Source: Strigamia acuminata
Lineage: Eukaryota > Arthropoda > Chilopoda > Geophilomorpha > Linotaeniidae
Assembly: GCA_949358305.1 (NCBI GenBank)
Contig: OX442321.1
Coordinates: forward strand, 2,319,605-2,383,604
DNA length: 64,000 bases
Reading direction: 5' to 3'
The notes under the pieces are model-generated. The model was not told the origin of the DNA and searched no databases. It worked only from the letters and a program-made list of their open reading frames with translations. Each line of letters starts with the position of its first letter. Positions within the stretch are counted from its first letter, which is position 1. A program made the translations under genes and the position numbers. This document shows positions 1 through 12,625 of this stretch, in pieces.

Positions 1-200
1 GACAAAATTCTTCCAAAAACTGGCTAAAGTCATCCAAAAACTGACCAAATTCATCCAACAACTTCCAAAAATCCAAAAACTGACAAAATTCTTCCGAATA
101 CTGACTAAAGTCTTCCAAATACTGACTAAAGTCTTCCAAAAACTGACCAAATTCATCCAAAAACTTTCAAAAATCCAAAAACCCATCCAACACCATCCAA
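1..200. repeat. 21-bp minisatellite, cut by window edge
   Basis: Unit cttccaaatactgactaaag plus t, degenerate, interrupted by longer variants with catccaaaaactttc. A-rich on the plus strand. Confidence 0.8.
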
Positions 201-1045
201 AAACGAACGAAATCCATCCAAAAACCCTTCAAAACAAAACCAATCCAAATTTAAAAAAAAAAAAATCAAAAAAGCAAAAAAAGAAAGAAGAAAACTGCTT
301 AACGGTAGAGATCCTTCCCTCCCGTCTCACATGGACGAAAGGGGGACGAAAGCAGCGAGTCGGCAATACCGCAATAGCAGCTGTGGCCGTGTATCGCCAG
401 CGGAGCGTGTCCGAAGACGCCAGCAACCAATGGGTGTCACAGGACCGTCCATTAAAGACTCTTTGACGTCATAATGCGATTGGCTGCAGGCAATGGACAA
501 CCCACCTTGGAAACCTCTTGCACAATGGCGGTTTGTGAGGGTGAGGGGACGCCAAGTCGACGCATTCAGCAGACTCGTAAGCGTGCATCTAAGGAGATGC
601 GAGGGAAGGGGCGCCGGGGGGGGCGAGGGGGGGGCAAACCGCACCTCACAAAAGGAGCTGAGCGGAGACAAATAGGGAATTGATTGGTGCAGGCAGCAGG
701 GGAAGCCCCTCGAGACAAGAAACGCCGAGAGCCGAGGGACGGCACAATGGAGCGGATTGCAACAGTGCGAGTGACACAGAACTCACCCACCGTGACGTAC
801 TAAGAAGTGCCACGGCGCCTTCTTACGGTTTCAGGCGATGAAAGGTCGCGGCTACACATTTCAGGGGCCCCTCACCCCTCGTCGATGGCCCCTTCACACA
901 AAAATCGACGCCTAAAGCGCCACTTTCACGCCGTTTTGTCCGATTTCCCACAAAACTCGTCCATCACACCCGATTCTTCGTTTGATTGCAAAGAAAAATC
1001 AAAAAAAGTCGAAAAATTTGAAAAATGTCGAAAGATTTCATCAAA
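201..1045. other. Unique island, no gene seen
   Basis: A short A-rich stretch, then higher-GC unique DNA from about 300 to 1000. ORFs on both strands overlap each other and resemble no family. Contains the G-rich tract at 603-634. Confidence 0.5.
603..634 (+). other. Potential G-quadruplex tract
   Basis: Four G-runs (3, 4, 8 and 8 G) separated by loops of 2, 4 and 3 nt on the plus strand. Fits the G3+N1-7 rule. Confidence 0.6.
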
Positions 1046-1300
1046 ATAATTTAAATATCAAAATAATTCAAAAACTTCAAATATTCGGTCAAAATAATTC
1101 AAAAACTTCAATTATTTGGTCAAAATAATTCAAAAACTTCAAATGTTTGGTCAAAATAATTCAAAAACTTCAAATATTTGGTCAAAATAATTCAAAAACT
1201 AAAATATTTGGTCAAAATAATTCAAAAAGTCAAAATTTTCCATCAAAATAATTCAAAAAGTCGAAATTTTACATCAAAATAATTTAAAAAATTGACAAAA
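1046..1300. repeat. 31-bp minisatellite, about 8 units
   Basis: Each unit starts tcaaaataattcaaaaactt. The first five units are close to one another; the last two shift to caaaaagtc variants. Confidence 0.9.
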
Positions 1301-2108
1301 TTCCAAATATAACGTCGACATTTCATCAAAAAAAATTTAATTTATTAAACAAACTATTTAAATTTAAAAAAAAAAAATTTCCATTCACTTAAATTTTTTT
1401 ATTAAATTTTTTTTATTATTTCCCCCTAATATTTCATAAATCTGGCTTGGCGTACAATACACCTCGAAAGCGACCAAAAACGAACAACGCGCGAAAACAG
1501 GAAATCGCGCGCACCTGTGGCAGGTGAGGATCAAACAGGAGCCATCATTACCACCCCTACAGATCGCCCATTGACGACGCGAAGAAAAGGAAAAGCATGA
1601 CTGACTTCATATACCAAGAAACCTGAAATAAGAAACTGAACAAAAATAATACTCAATGGAGTTGAATAAAGGCGACTCACAAACGAGACGATTTATCACG
1701 TTATAAAAATCGTTGCACGTCACTTCAACTGCCCCCCCTGCCTCCCCACCTCCCTTTGTGCTCCGATAAGTGACACCAGTTGTCAATTCCCAACAACCAT
1801 CATTAATTACATCAAATTAAATGGTATTTTAGCGCGCCGATCTATTTTTAATTTGCATTTTGCAATCTTTCTTTTTTAATAAATTGTATCCAGCTGTTTG
1901 TCTGCTTGCATGCCGCATCTGTGTATCACAGCCCATAAAAAAAACTAATAAATAAAACGAAATTTAAAAAAATACAAAAAAATCCTTTCCAACTGGGTAT
2001 TTGCCAATTGGCTCGTAATTTAAAACTAAGTAATTAAATTTCGCTTTTTTTTAAAACAAAAAACCCTAATCCCGAATTATCGCCCATACAAATTGCACGT
2101 CGTGTGCG
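1301..2108. other. Intergenic, nothing identified
   Basis: AT-rich flank, then unique DNA from about 1440. No ORF or RNA gene supported. Confidence 0.4.
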
Positions 2109-2339
2109 AAGGAAAAGCCCAACCCCTTGTAGCGAACACTTTACGTGTACTCAGTGCTGCGATCTGGGTTTTTATCAAACAAATTTCTAATAAATTCGCT
2201 TGATTACCGCAGTTGAATGCCACAAAGGACTTATATCGGCGGCCTAAATTATCTAGGGTTAAGTTAGGAAAATAAAACACATTTTTTCAATAAAGGAAAA
2301 GCCCAACCCCTTGTAGTGAACATTTTACGTGTACTCAGT
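2109..2339. repeat. 47-bp direct repeat, 184 bp apart
   Basis: 2109-2155 and 2293-2339 read aaggaaaagcccaacccctt .. acgtgtactcagt with two differences in 47. The DNA between is unique. Could be the ends of a small insertion or a segmental duplication. Confidence 0.8.
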
Positions 2340-2354
2340 TACCTAGAAAGCTAA

Positions 2355-2713
2355 AAATCTGAATAAATTCCAGTTGTTCGAAGTAAATTTTGGGCGTTTT
2401 GCGTATTGAAAACTGCATGTAAACACCTGTGCTTGCGTAAAAGTGCCATACTGACCGTAATATTTCGTACCCCTTATTAAAAATGGCACCAATTATAAAC
2501 AAAAATGATATATTTAATACGTCTTGCTTTTGGGAGAAGTTACGCGAGCTAAATTTGATTTGTTTAGTGGCTGAAATAGATCGACAACCATTTTGTTGTT
2601 CCAGATAGTCAAAATGCATTATGGGTAATTCACACATGACGCACAGATTAACCGGATAAATAAAATCCGAATTTTCACTTATTTGGAAAACTGTTACCAT
2701 GTAAACGTAGTAA
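2355..2713. mobile_element. MITE family B, partial copy in reverse orientation
   Basis: Matches the reverse complement of 16850-17423 in order: ttttgggcgttttgcgtatt, gaaaactgcatgtaaacacc, ccattttgttgttccagata, then gataaataaaatccgaattt and an end catgtaaacgtagtaa (2698-2713) with two changes from the family TIR. The other terminus is missing. The 136-codon minus-strand ORF across it is not a gene. Confidence 0.75.
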
Positions 2714-3199
2714 ATTTCACCTTTAGTTGCCGGAAGTGGTCTCACTAATGTCCAAAATTATCTGGAGTGCATTGTTTGTATTTCCCCTTTCGTTTGCCGA
2801 TCTTCGAATTAACGACTTCTTCGTTACCTGCGGTACTTCGATCGCCCATCCGTGTTTTATTTCTGCGTCTTGTGTGGGCCCGTGCTACTGGCGACCTTAA
2901 TCAGCCACTGACCTCCATTTATCCAAGATGGCGGTCAGTGTCCAAGAATTTTTTTTTTATCACATTTTTTTTTTCTCGTTCCAAACTTTGATTTACGGCC
3001 ATTTTTCCCTCGCACATAATTTACAATTTCATAGCCGCAAAAAAAATAAACCTCACATCATAAAGGTGAAATTTATGCCGCCAATATTTTACCTTTTTAA
3101 AGGTGTCTAACATTTACACCCTTTACAGCTCTAATTGGCTTCTGACTTTGCACACGTGTAATTATTTCCTCAACGCCCGTAATTCTTTCATTTATTCCA

Positions 3200-3233
<34 letters not shown>

Positions 3234-4348
3234 AAACATCAAAAAGTCCAAAAATAAATAAATAAATAAATAAACACTTTTTTGTGTCTAATGTACCACA
3301 ACTCATCTCGTTTTCATTTTACACAAGTGAAATGATGTTCCACCACGACACATGACATATGACTACACCACTGCCAACTTACTAATTACCTGTCAACTGA
3401 TTTCGCATTTCAAACGCCAGAAAACGCATTTAAACCTCCTATTTTAATTTTACCAGCTTTTTTTTCTGTTCCACAAGATGGATTTACACCCACTTCCAAC
3501 AGACATGTTCACTCGAATAAAACATTTCCTCAACACGTCAACCTTAAAGGGACTGCGCACGCAAAAATAAAAACCAAAAAACCAAAAAATAAAAAATAAA
3601 TAATTTTTTTTTTATTTTTTTTATTCAAGAATTTCTTTTTTAAAAAAAGCTGTAAATTTGAGTGGCGAGGTTGGAGCCTCGATGGCGAACGCACAGGCAA
3701 CGCAACCAACCTCCCATTATTAAATACCTGATCTGGACGCGAGGCCTGTAATTCGGGCCCTGCAAATCAGTCGCTGTCCGACAGAACTCCAATTAGAGCC
3801 GTCAGCAGGCCGTGCATTATCTCATCACAGGAAGGCTGCAGATTACAGACCAACGCTAGAACACGTCTGTCTTCTGCACACAACCCACCAATTACCGGCA
3901 GCGCTCGGCCCATTCGAGCCAACCCTCGGTGGCGGGACCCACTTTATGGACATAGCCGCCACTTTTCCTCCGCACTATATAATCGGTCACAGTGCAAAAT
4001 TGAGAACGAGTAAATAGGTGCCCTTCAAAATCACCCCTTCAACCCTTTAAAGCGCCACCGTTTGGCGTTTTACACAAAAAAATTACATTCGATTCACCAA
4101 ATCTCTCAAAAAATACATTTCTAAAAAATATTATGTCAGCATCAACCGTTCCTAAACACAACTACAACTATGATGACGTCCCATCAAGTAATTTTGCGGA
4201 TAAATGCATAAATGCATAGGAATTATTTTTATTCAATAAAAAGCCGAAATTGGCTATAAATGCTTTTTTCCAAAAATCAGAAATAAATGCATAAATCGCC
4301 ATTTTTCCGGGAAAAAACGACGATTTGTGTCTTTTTGACCATAACATG
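2714..4348. other. Intergenic with poly-A and AAAT tracts and a unique island
   Basis: An A-run at about 3203-3230 and (AAAT)n at about 3256-3274. The island 3660-4080 is higher in GC and complexity (ctgtaattcgggccctgcaa, ccaattagagccgtc). No coding signal. Confidence 0.4.
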
Positions 4349-4350
4349 TA

Positions 4351-4880
4351 CAATGGTAGAAAAAAGTTTGAGACCACTACAGGTTTCTTAGTTGCAAGTC
4401 AAATTTTGACATGAAAATTTATTTACAGGTTTATACCGTGACAATAAAGCATTGTTTAAAATTATAAGATAATAACTCAAATTTAAGAAATTAAAAAACT
4501 TGTTCAAAAAATGTCATTTATGCTGGAAAAAAGTTTGAAACCATGTGCTCAAAATCATCAAAAATATGACCAATTTTCATTTCTAATATTTAGTACGCTT
4601 CCTATTCGTTATAATAGCTATAATGAACCTATTTGTATTTGAATTAACTAAATATTTTAGATTATTTGGTGTTGTCCTTAACATGGATATGTGCATTATT
4701 TGGTAAAATTCAAACATTGGAACATTAATTCCATCTCTAAATGGAAGAAGAGAAGTATATTGCTTCAGAATGTGGTGAAACAAATGCAGAATTTGGTGTA
4801 AAAACTGCAAGAGTTGGCATCAAAATTTGACTTGCAACTAAAAAAAACCTGTAGTGGTCTCAAACTTTTTTTCACCACTG
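4351..4880. mobile_element. Tc1/mariner-like element with transposase relic
   Basis: Inverted ends of roughly 60 bp: the left starts caatggtagaaaaaagtttg and the right, reversed, starts cagtggtgaaaaaaagtttg. Both continue with agaccactacaggttt and a block reading ttgcaagtcaaattttga. TA flanks are at 4349-4350 and 4881-4882. On the minus strand near 4650-4740 a broken frame reads NNAHIHVKDN after a glutamine-rich context. This resembles the DNAPIH-type catalytic motif of Tc1 transposases, with the Asp codon changed and frames shifted. The 530-bp element is therefore dead and probably internally deleted. Confidence 0.75.
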
Positions 4881-4882
4881 TA

Positions 4883-6454
4883 CGTATCAATTTTTGCCTG
4901 TTTTTAGACACGTATGCTTGCCTTCAGAAAACTGAGGACTTTGTCGAAAACAGACACTAGGGGAAGTCACTAAATTAGTGTCAGAAAAAAATTTTAAGAA
5001 ATAAACAAATAAAACATAAAAATAAAAAAAAAGAATTGTAATTACTAATTGTAATTCATTTTCATCAAGAACACTTTTAAATGGCATTAAGTTGTTATTT
5101 AACACCTGATCTCACTCGAATAAATTTTTTTATTTTGCATATTTTTTATTTTTACTGTGCATAAACTGGAATTTTTGGTGCATATTTTATACGCATAAAA
5201 CGAATTTTATTTTGCATAAATATCCGAGGTCTACTGATCGACATGTACTAAATATTTGTGCTGCAGAAAAGCAACTTCACAATTAGAAAGTAACATGCGA
5301 CGTGCATTGGAGTGGTTTGGATGATCAACAAACCGCTAACCACCCTCTGCTACCAATTTCTTCACCTATTCTCTAAATATGTTTTCCCACATTAAAATCT
5401 ATGTTTCAACACACTCTCGGGGCCCTCAGCGAGCCCCCAAGTCCTACATATAATTTATTACAGTTCCCAGCACCTAAAAAAAACACTAAAACACGTTAAG
5501 AATATTTCTAAAACTTATTAAACAATTTTCCAAAAAAAAAAAAAAAAAAAAAATTTCCTCCCAAACTCAATTTTGCTAAATTATGTTTCCTGTTACCATA
5601 TATTCTTATCCTATCTGATTTTTCCTCCACTCGTTACATCCTGCTAAACGTCACCACATTAATCCATCAATTTACACTCCACCTATTTCCTCCAAACACA
5701 AAATCCAAAAAAATAAACAAACAGATAAATAAACACCAAACACCACTATTGATATTTTAATCTCAACGTGTATACACAGAAATGTCAACTCACATTACCC
5801 CCCATTCCCCCCCCCCACCAAAATTGAATAGGGGGAGCGCGACAGGTGAGCATGATTGACTCCTTACACAATTCTGACATTTTCTCTTTAAGCATCAACA
5901 AGAGTGTCACGGGCATTCGTCATCATTACCCGGAGCCCACAAAAGCAGCTAATGAAGGCCTTCTTAGTGGCGAACTGCAAGGAGGGGTGTCGGGAATCGG
6001 ATGTCCTTTTGTGCGTGCCGGTGGGACGTCCTCCAGCTTGTTTCCCCTTTTGTCCGCATGACGGCTGCTCTTTTCCGTGTCGATTTGCTTGACAATGGGC
6101 GATGTCAGTCACGGCACCGGGCGGGACGACGCATTTCAATGAGAACCATGCCGGTTCGCATTACAACTATACACATCATCACGACGAATTAACATACGTA
6201 TGCGCCGTCAAAGGAGGGCTCGTTTTTTCTTCGAACCCTGTCGGTGTGTGCAGTGAAGATGTAGGTCATCCATCATTCGCGCACTGAGTCGTTTCAAAAC
6301 TGGCAATGCCGTTTTCCTTCATTAGTTTGACGTGGAACTGTCACAATTAGAAAGAAATGAATAACGGGAGAAATAAATAAATTAAATTAATTGAAAAAAT
6401 AAAATAAAATGTGATTTGGTGGTGGCCTTTTTGGATTGATTTTTCACACAAAAT
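4883..6454. other. Intergenic with unique island
   Basis: AT-rich up to 5800, including an A-run near 5535-5553, then an island at about 5840-6310 with overlapping meaningless ORFs on both strands. No gene supported. Confidence 0.4.
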
Positions 6455-6935
6455 GTTTGTTTTGAGCCTAGAAATGACTGTTTTGGGCCTAAAAATGACT
6501 GTTTTAGGCATAAAAATGAGTATTTTGGGCCTAAAAATGACTGTTTTGAGCCTTAAAATGACTGTTTTGAGCCTGAAAAATAATTTTTTTTGGAATAAGA
6601 ATGAATTTTTTTAGTTTCAGAATGAATTTTTCGGCTTTAGAATGAATTTTTCGGCCTTAGAATGAATTTTTCGACTTTAGAATAAATTTTTCGGCTTTAG
6701 AATGAGTTTTTCGGTTTTAGAATGAATTTTTCGGTCAAAAAAGTGACCTTTCGGTAAAAAAAAGTGACTTTTCGGTCAAAAAAGTGACTTTTCGGTCAAA
6801 AAGTGACTTTTCGGTCAAAAAGTGACTTTTCGGTCAAAAAAGTGACTTTTCGGTCAAAATAGTGACTTTTCGGTCAAAAAAAGTGACTTTTCCGTCAAAA
6901 AAAGTGACTTTTTGGTCCAAAAATGACATTTTGGT
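6455..6935. repeat. Three abutting minisatellites of 21, 20 and 20 bp
   Basis: About 6455-6583: 21-bp unit actgttttgggcctaaaaat+g. About 6590-6735: 20-bp unit aatgaatttttcggctttag. About 6735-6935: 20-bp unit acttttcggtcaaaaaagtg. The words ttttcgg and aatga bridge neighbouring arrays, as if one changed into the next. Confidence 0.9.
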
Positions 6936-7727
6936 CCCAAAAATAAATTCCCAATACCTTTATCCAAAAAAAAAAAAATCTTTCACCGTTCACCCAAACC
7001 CTCCAACCCACCCAACCTCACAAACCCACCCCAACTGTCCATCTGCTCACCTCACCCGACACCAACCCACTCCAAACTCCTTCCATCTTGTATAACAACG
7101 AATATCATTGTCACTAACTAGCGCATTTACCCTCCACAAGAGCACCACAGGGGCCGTCCTCTGCGCCTTGTCGCCTTCGACAACCCCCCGGTGACGACCA
7201 TCGAAAACAAGCAACAAGCCCGTTGACAGCCCCCTGTACAAGTAGCACCTCTCGCTCGCGGTCGCGCCTCGCGGTCGACCTCAGCGAGATGTTGACAAAA
7301 GAAACTGCGACGGCATCGCAACTCGCGATAAAGCATGTAAAAGGGTCATTGCTGTCGCCCTCCGAGATCACGGCGCCCATTCATCCTCTTTATGGAGGTC
7401 ACCCGTTGGCCCCGTGGCAGCAGCCACGACACATCTCATCTTTATCTCATTGGGCAATGAGTGCTCAATTTATTCCTTCCACTCATACCTAATAAAACCC
7501 AAAGATGTGTCAGTTGCTGCCCTCCCACCGCCTAATCACTAACTCCAATCAGTTCATTATTTCCACATGAATTAAACGGTTAATCCTCCATTCCGCCCTC
7601 TTCTTCACAACCTCTTACACAATAATATCATTTCTCTCCACTCCTGATTTCTATCCTTTACAATTTACGACTTTCTTTTATTTTCGCCGTTTACGACGTT
7701 TCATTCGCATTTCAGAGAATACTAACC
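6936..7727. other. Unique island, no gene seen
   Basis: Higher-complexity DNA at 7080-7500 with ORFs open on both strands (89 codons plus, 88 minus). Neither resembles a known family. Confidence 0.4.
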
Positions 7728-8165
7728 TAGGCTTCGGAAGCGGATTTCCGGTCTTGGGGGCCCTTCTGCCAGACTTTTTCGGGGCCCAAATTGGAAATGA
7801 ATTTCGAATTTTTTTTTTTTTTTAACTATTATATTTTTCAAAAAAAAATTGGGTCTCCGGAAGCGTATTTCCGGTCTAGGGGGCCCATCTCGCAGACTTT
7901 GTCGGGGCCCAACAGAAATTTTTTTTATTAATATTTATGTTTGAAAAAACAAATTCTTGAATTTGGGGCGACTGAGCAGATTTTCGAGAAGCCCCTTCTA
8001 CCAACCTTTTTCGGGGCCCAAATTAAAAAAAAAAAACACAAAAAATATATTTTTTAAAATATTACATTCAAATAAAATTTATTTTAGGATTTGGGGACCC
8101 CAAAGGCTTATTTCCAGTCTAGAGGCCCCTTCTAGCCGACTTTTCCGGTGCCCAAATTAAAAAAA
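7728..8165. repeat. Degenerate tandem repeat of about 110-125 bp, four units
   Basis: Each unit has a GC-rich head (gcggatttccggtcttgggg, then agactttttcggggcccaaa) and an A/T-homopolymer tail. Heads begin near 7735, 7858, 7965 and 8095. A similar ggggccccaaattt word appears near 53692. Confidence 0.75.
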
Positions 8166-9479
8166 AAATTATATATCAAATATCAAAATTAAAAAAAAAA
8201 AAAAAAAAAAAAAAATAGGACTTGGGAACCCAAAAAAAAATGAATTCTCCAAACCAAAACCACACTTCAACGACCAACCCAAACTCCGTACATTTCCTTG
8301 ACCCTTAAACCAGTCCACTCTCAACCATAACTCAAAAACAAACAAGTTTACTTCACATAAAAAGCGCTGACAACCTAAATTATACCACAAGCTACACAGA
8401 TATACACAACAAGCCTCCATATATTATTCTCACCTGGCCTTATTCAAAAAAGAAAACCAAAAAAAAGCGCTTATTATTAAAAGCACATCAACATCAACTC
8501 CTTAAGTTAATTCCCGCTATACGGGAAAACACTCGGAACAAATTACGAGCCTTAACGAGGTCCGAACAAATTTAATGGCGCACTCGTTTCCTTGACAGTC
8601 CGTTAGTCAGTGGCGCGGCCTATGGCTATTTCCTATATCACACATTCGTTCGGCAATTGAGAGGAACGAGCGGGCGCAATTAAAGCGCAAGTTATGACCA
8701 GTGTCCATGCAAATCGCAAACTTTAGCCAGCCCTTCAAACTTTTATAGATGCGGTTCAACTTGGTGCTGATAGGGTTACGGCCCTCAAATAACAAATGGA
8801 CGCGGGGGCCTTAGATTAGGTTATGTCAAGCGAGCATCTGATATGAAGGGGCGATATTCAGATATTTAGAGACGGCACCCGCTGGCTAATTGTCACTCAT
8901 CGCCGGAAGATGGTGCTCGTTTCGAGCCGGCCTAATGGCGCTGCTTCGTCATTGCGTGATATAATAGTTTGTTTGCGAGCTGTTGACAGATATACAACTG
9001 GTGCAAAATCGACGGCCAAACTGCTTATTAAATCTATCTAACGATAACGGTTCGGCCAACTTAAAACCGTATAAACACTTGTTTCGGCTTCTGGATGGAT
9101 GGATGTGTGTGTTGTGTTGTTGTTGTTGTGTTGTTGTTCACTCTCATCTGATTGCGCCTTCTCTCTCTCTCTCGTTCGCTCGCTGTCACACAAATGATTG
9201 CGTCGTTACAAACTCGTATTACTGCTCTTTTCAAAATAGCTTTTAAAATACAAATGGACATTTTGTCATTGATGGTTTTATGTGTTTCCAGTGAGTCAAC
9301 ACGCTCGAAGCTGACGTTTAAATAAAAGTTGCTTGATTTAGGTTAGTGTGGTTTGTTGAGTGGCGGGTTAAGAGGGTGGGAAGAGAATTTTAGGATTAAA
9401 AACACGTAGAAATGGATGTGAAAATAAAAAAGTATTAAAAGGCAAAAAAGGAAACCTGTATAGAAACGCAAAAGATTAG
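8166..9479. other. Intergenic with unique island
   Basis: Unique DNA at 8480-9340, with a gttgttgt tract near 9112-9140 and (CT)n near 9163. No gene supported. Confidence 0.4.
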
Positions 9480-9905
9480 ATTTAAACATCAATAAACCTA
9501 AAAAATCGCAATTAAAAAATCAAATAAACCTGAAAAAACGCCATTAAAACGTCAAAAACTTAAAAAAAATCCCAAAAATTGCCGAAAAAGTTAAACTGAA
9601 CCAAGTAAAACCTATAGAAACACGTACAAATATTAATGAAACAATAAAAACCCAAAAAACCGCAATTAAAACACCAAAAAACGCAAAAAAAACGAAATTA
9701 AAACACCAAAAACCTTGAAAAAAGCAATCAAAACACCAAAAAGCCCTTTAAAAACCGAAATTAAACGCAAAAAACCCAACTAAAACACCAAAACCTCTAA
9801 AAATCGCAATTAAAACGTCAAAAAGCCCTTAAAATCCGCAAAGAAAATCCCAAAAAACGCAGAAAAAGCCAACTAAACCAAACAAAAAAATCTAAAAACA
9901 AAACT
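9480..9905. repeat. Degenerate A-rich array, period about 30
   Basis: Recurring aaaacaccaaaaa and cgcaattaaaac words spaced roughly 30-33 bp. Heavily decayed. Confidence 0.65.
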
Positions 9906-12309
9906 CACCCACCAAACATCCCCAACCCCCCCGATATTTTTCTTCCCTCCAAAACCCCCATCCGACCCCCAAAAATTGGCATTCGTCAATCAGCTAATAA
10001 TCTAACAAGACACAGAAGTCCAGGTGAATCAGTTTGAAGGAATAATGCATGGGGGGGGGGGACAGTAGGGTGGCTTCATTTCGTTGCGCTTGACAGCTCC
10101 CAAATTACAAGTTCCACTCGAGCCCCATACAAAAGAGGATTAATGGACTGGTGTGTTTTCAAAAGCAAACCACCCCATCTCACCTGACAGCCAGCTGATG
10201 GATTTACGATCTTGTAATAATGGTCAAACCGGCAAACCTTTCTCACTGCGCCACCTTATTTATGCGTTTGTTTATCAATTTGTTAGCCAATTAAATCTTT
10301 ATTATACTCTATAACCCACTCCGAGAGTGGCCGAGCCATTTCACCCGTGTAGTGATACGTAAAAGTTGACCAAGTTCGACTTTTCAATGCATTGTAGACA
10401 ACTAGACGGGTAGGAAATTAGTGAGTGTGTTAAAACAAACATTCACCAATTTTTGTTCATAAAACAAATCCATTCTTGTAATTATAAAATCAGATAACTA
10501 GAAAATAGAAAAATAAAACAACCGACAAACAATTCAGAAACTGTTTGCTTTCCTGACAAAAAATGTTACCGCGGCTTACAAATTAAAAAACTATTTTATT
10601 GTAAAATCCATTAATAATCCAATAGTAATAATAATTAGAACACTCGAAACAATTAAAAATAAACAAAACTACTTTTTCTTATGGTAGTGCACTAATAAGG
10701 GTCAGCCAATGGGAGTTAGGCCACTCTTGGAGTAAAACCCAAAACCCAAAACCCAACCAAATGCACATACAAAATTCTCCTCGCTTCGATATATAGAAAC
10801 AAGAACAAGAACGACCACAAAAAATGACCTCCAACACGCCCTGACGGCGAATGGCTGAATTATGGCGGATATAAGAATCGTGTCCGGAATTGGATAAACG
10901 CTAACCAAAAACGCCGACCCCACTCACCAGCATTTATCCCCGGCCTTTAAGTGCCCAAAACACAGCCCTCAAATACTATTTAATTAATAATTCCAATTTT
11001 AATTGAATTTCACGCCAAGATTGTCCGAATATATTTTTATTTTCCAAGAAATTCAAACAGGAAAAAAAAAAACTCCCAGCAGAGATCCGCTAGATGGCCT
11101 CATTTATAAAAAAAAAAAAAAAAAGAAAAAAAAAAAAAAAAAAAAAAAGCTTTAAACAGCACTCAGAATCGCCTCATTAAGCCTAAAAGGTCGTTTATAA
11201 TCCCCCAACATTTTTCCCATGGACAAAAATCAACTTCATGAAATTCAATCAATTCAATTACGATCCCAAACCCGATTAAATAAATATTTTCTTCCATTCC
11301 ATCCCCCCCACCTCCCCCATACAAAACCAACGCAAAAACACCCAATCCATCCCAAAAATTAACCACCGACCCAAAAACCCTTTTAACCCATACCAATTTC
11401 CATTTTTTGCCCCCCCCCCCCCCCAACCTCTTAAAACCAGAACGCAAAACACAACCCGACGTGTCGTTCCAAGATGTATAAATGGCTGACCCCTGGCAGC
11501 GACTCTCACACACTCGAGGAGCCAGCGCCATAAATCAGGCTTGATAATCGCCCGCTTTGTTCGCGCGAAGCTCCAACGACGTATAAATCTCACAGGGGAC
11601 CCTTTATCAACCACCGCCCCCGCAAAAAAAATGCATTTTTTATCTACATAATAAAATAAAAAAAATAAAAAAAAAAACTAAAAGGTGCTGCGAAGATTAT
11701 AACTCAGCGCCGACCAACGCACCTGCGCTTTTGGTAATTAAAGCGCCGCTCATTGATTTCGGCCGGGGCCCGGGACGTGGATCGGGGAGTGGCCGACGCC
11801 CTCCTTCCTCCTTCGGTGGTGTGACAGGCGGCGATTCATCACCGCGCCTTTTAAATATGGCCATCGTGGGCTCGTTGTAATTAATACGCTCGTAATGGAA
11901 ACGTAAATCAACGTTGCAGGCTGCTGCACCGCCCTCGCCTTTCTTTCCCATCAGACCCAAGGTCTAAGGTCTAATCGCATTGTAGTGCGAGGTCGGCTGT
12001 GTCGTTCGAGAGCGCCATACATCTGAATTTATGCTGGCAACGGCCAAAACAAAAGACTTTCTGCGTCTTCATGTCGAGTTGGGCGACGAGGGGGCTGTCA
12101 ACGTCTAAATGCAGACAATCTCACACGTAGTCATCACAGTTTAAACGCTTTAATTACATTGGGGAGCTAATAACAACTATCAATTAAAATTTCTAAAAAT
12201 TTAGGTTTTTTTTTTTATATAAAAAAATTTGAAAGTTTTTTTTTTTTTTTTTAAGTACATGGCGGGTAACGGTCCGTTTGGTGTTTTAATGGACACGCCA
12301 TATTAGTCA
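9906..12309. other. Intergenic: unique islands and homopolymers
   Basis: G11 at 10051-10061, long A-runs at about 11110-11148, and C15 at 11410-11424. Islands at 9970-10420, 10690-11040 and 11690-12180 have high complexity and several TAAT/ATTA cores. The 122-codon minus ORF at 11163-11531 crosses the poly-C run and is not credible. Confidence 0.4.
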
Positions 12310-12625
12310 CATAAAAGCAAATGAAAAAACTCAAAATCCAAAAAAAAATTTAAAAATCTTCCGAAGATTCAAAAATCCTCTAAAAATCCTCCGAAGATTC
12401 AAAAATCCCACCAAAAAAATTCTAAAATTAAAATAAAAATAAAAAAAAAAACCAAAAATTTTAAAATTACCCAAAAAAATCTCAAAAAATTTCAAAATTA
12501 CCCAAAAAATCCAAAATTATCAAAAATAACCCAAAATTACCCAAAAAATTCTCCAAAAATAATCCAAAAAACCAAAACCAAAAACCCCAAAAATTTGAAT
12601 TTTAACCCAAAAACCCCCCTAAAAA
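12310..12625. repeat. Degenerate A-rich array
   Basis: Recurring ttacccaaaaaa and cctccgaagattcaaaaatc words, irregular spacing. Confidence 0.5.

Noticed and set aside
2335-2745. 136-codon minus ORF
   Set aside because: It covers a MITE family B copy; the same DNA at 16.9 kb does not keep the frame.
6145-6165. Possible tRNA B-box words (ggttcgcattac; also ggttcaaccccc near 63259)
   Set aside because: No matching A-box or cloverleaf around either word.
11163-11614. Two overlapping minus ORFs of 112-122 codons
   Set aside because: They run through a C15 homopolymer giving GGGGG stretches, and the two frames are equally open.
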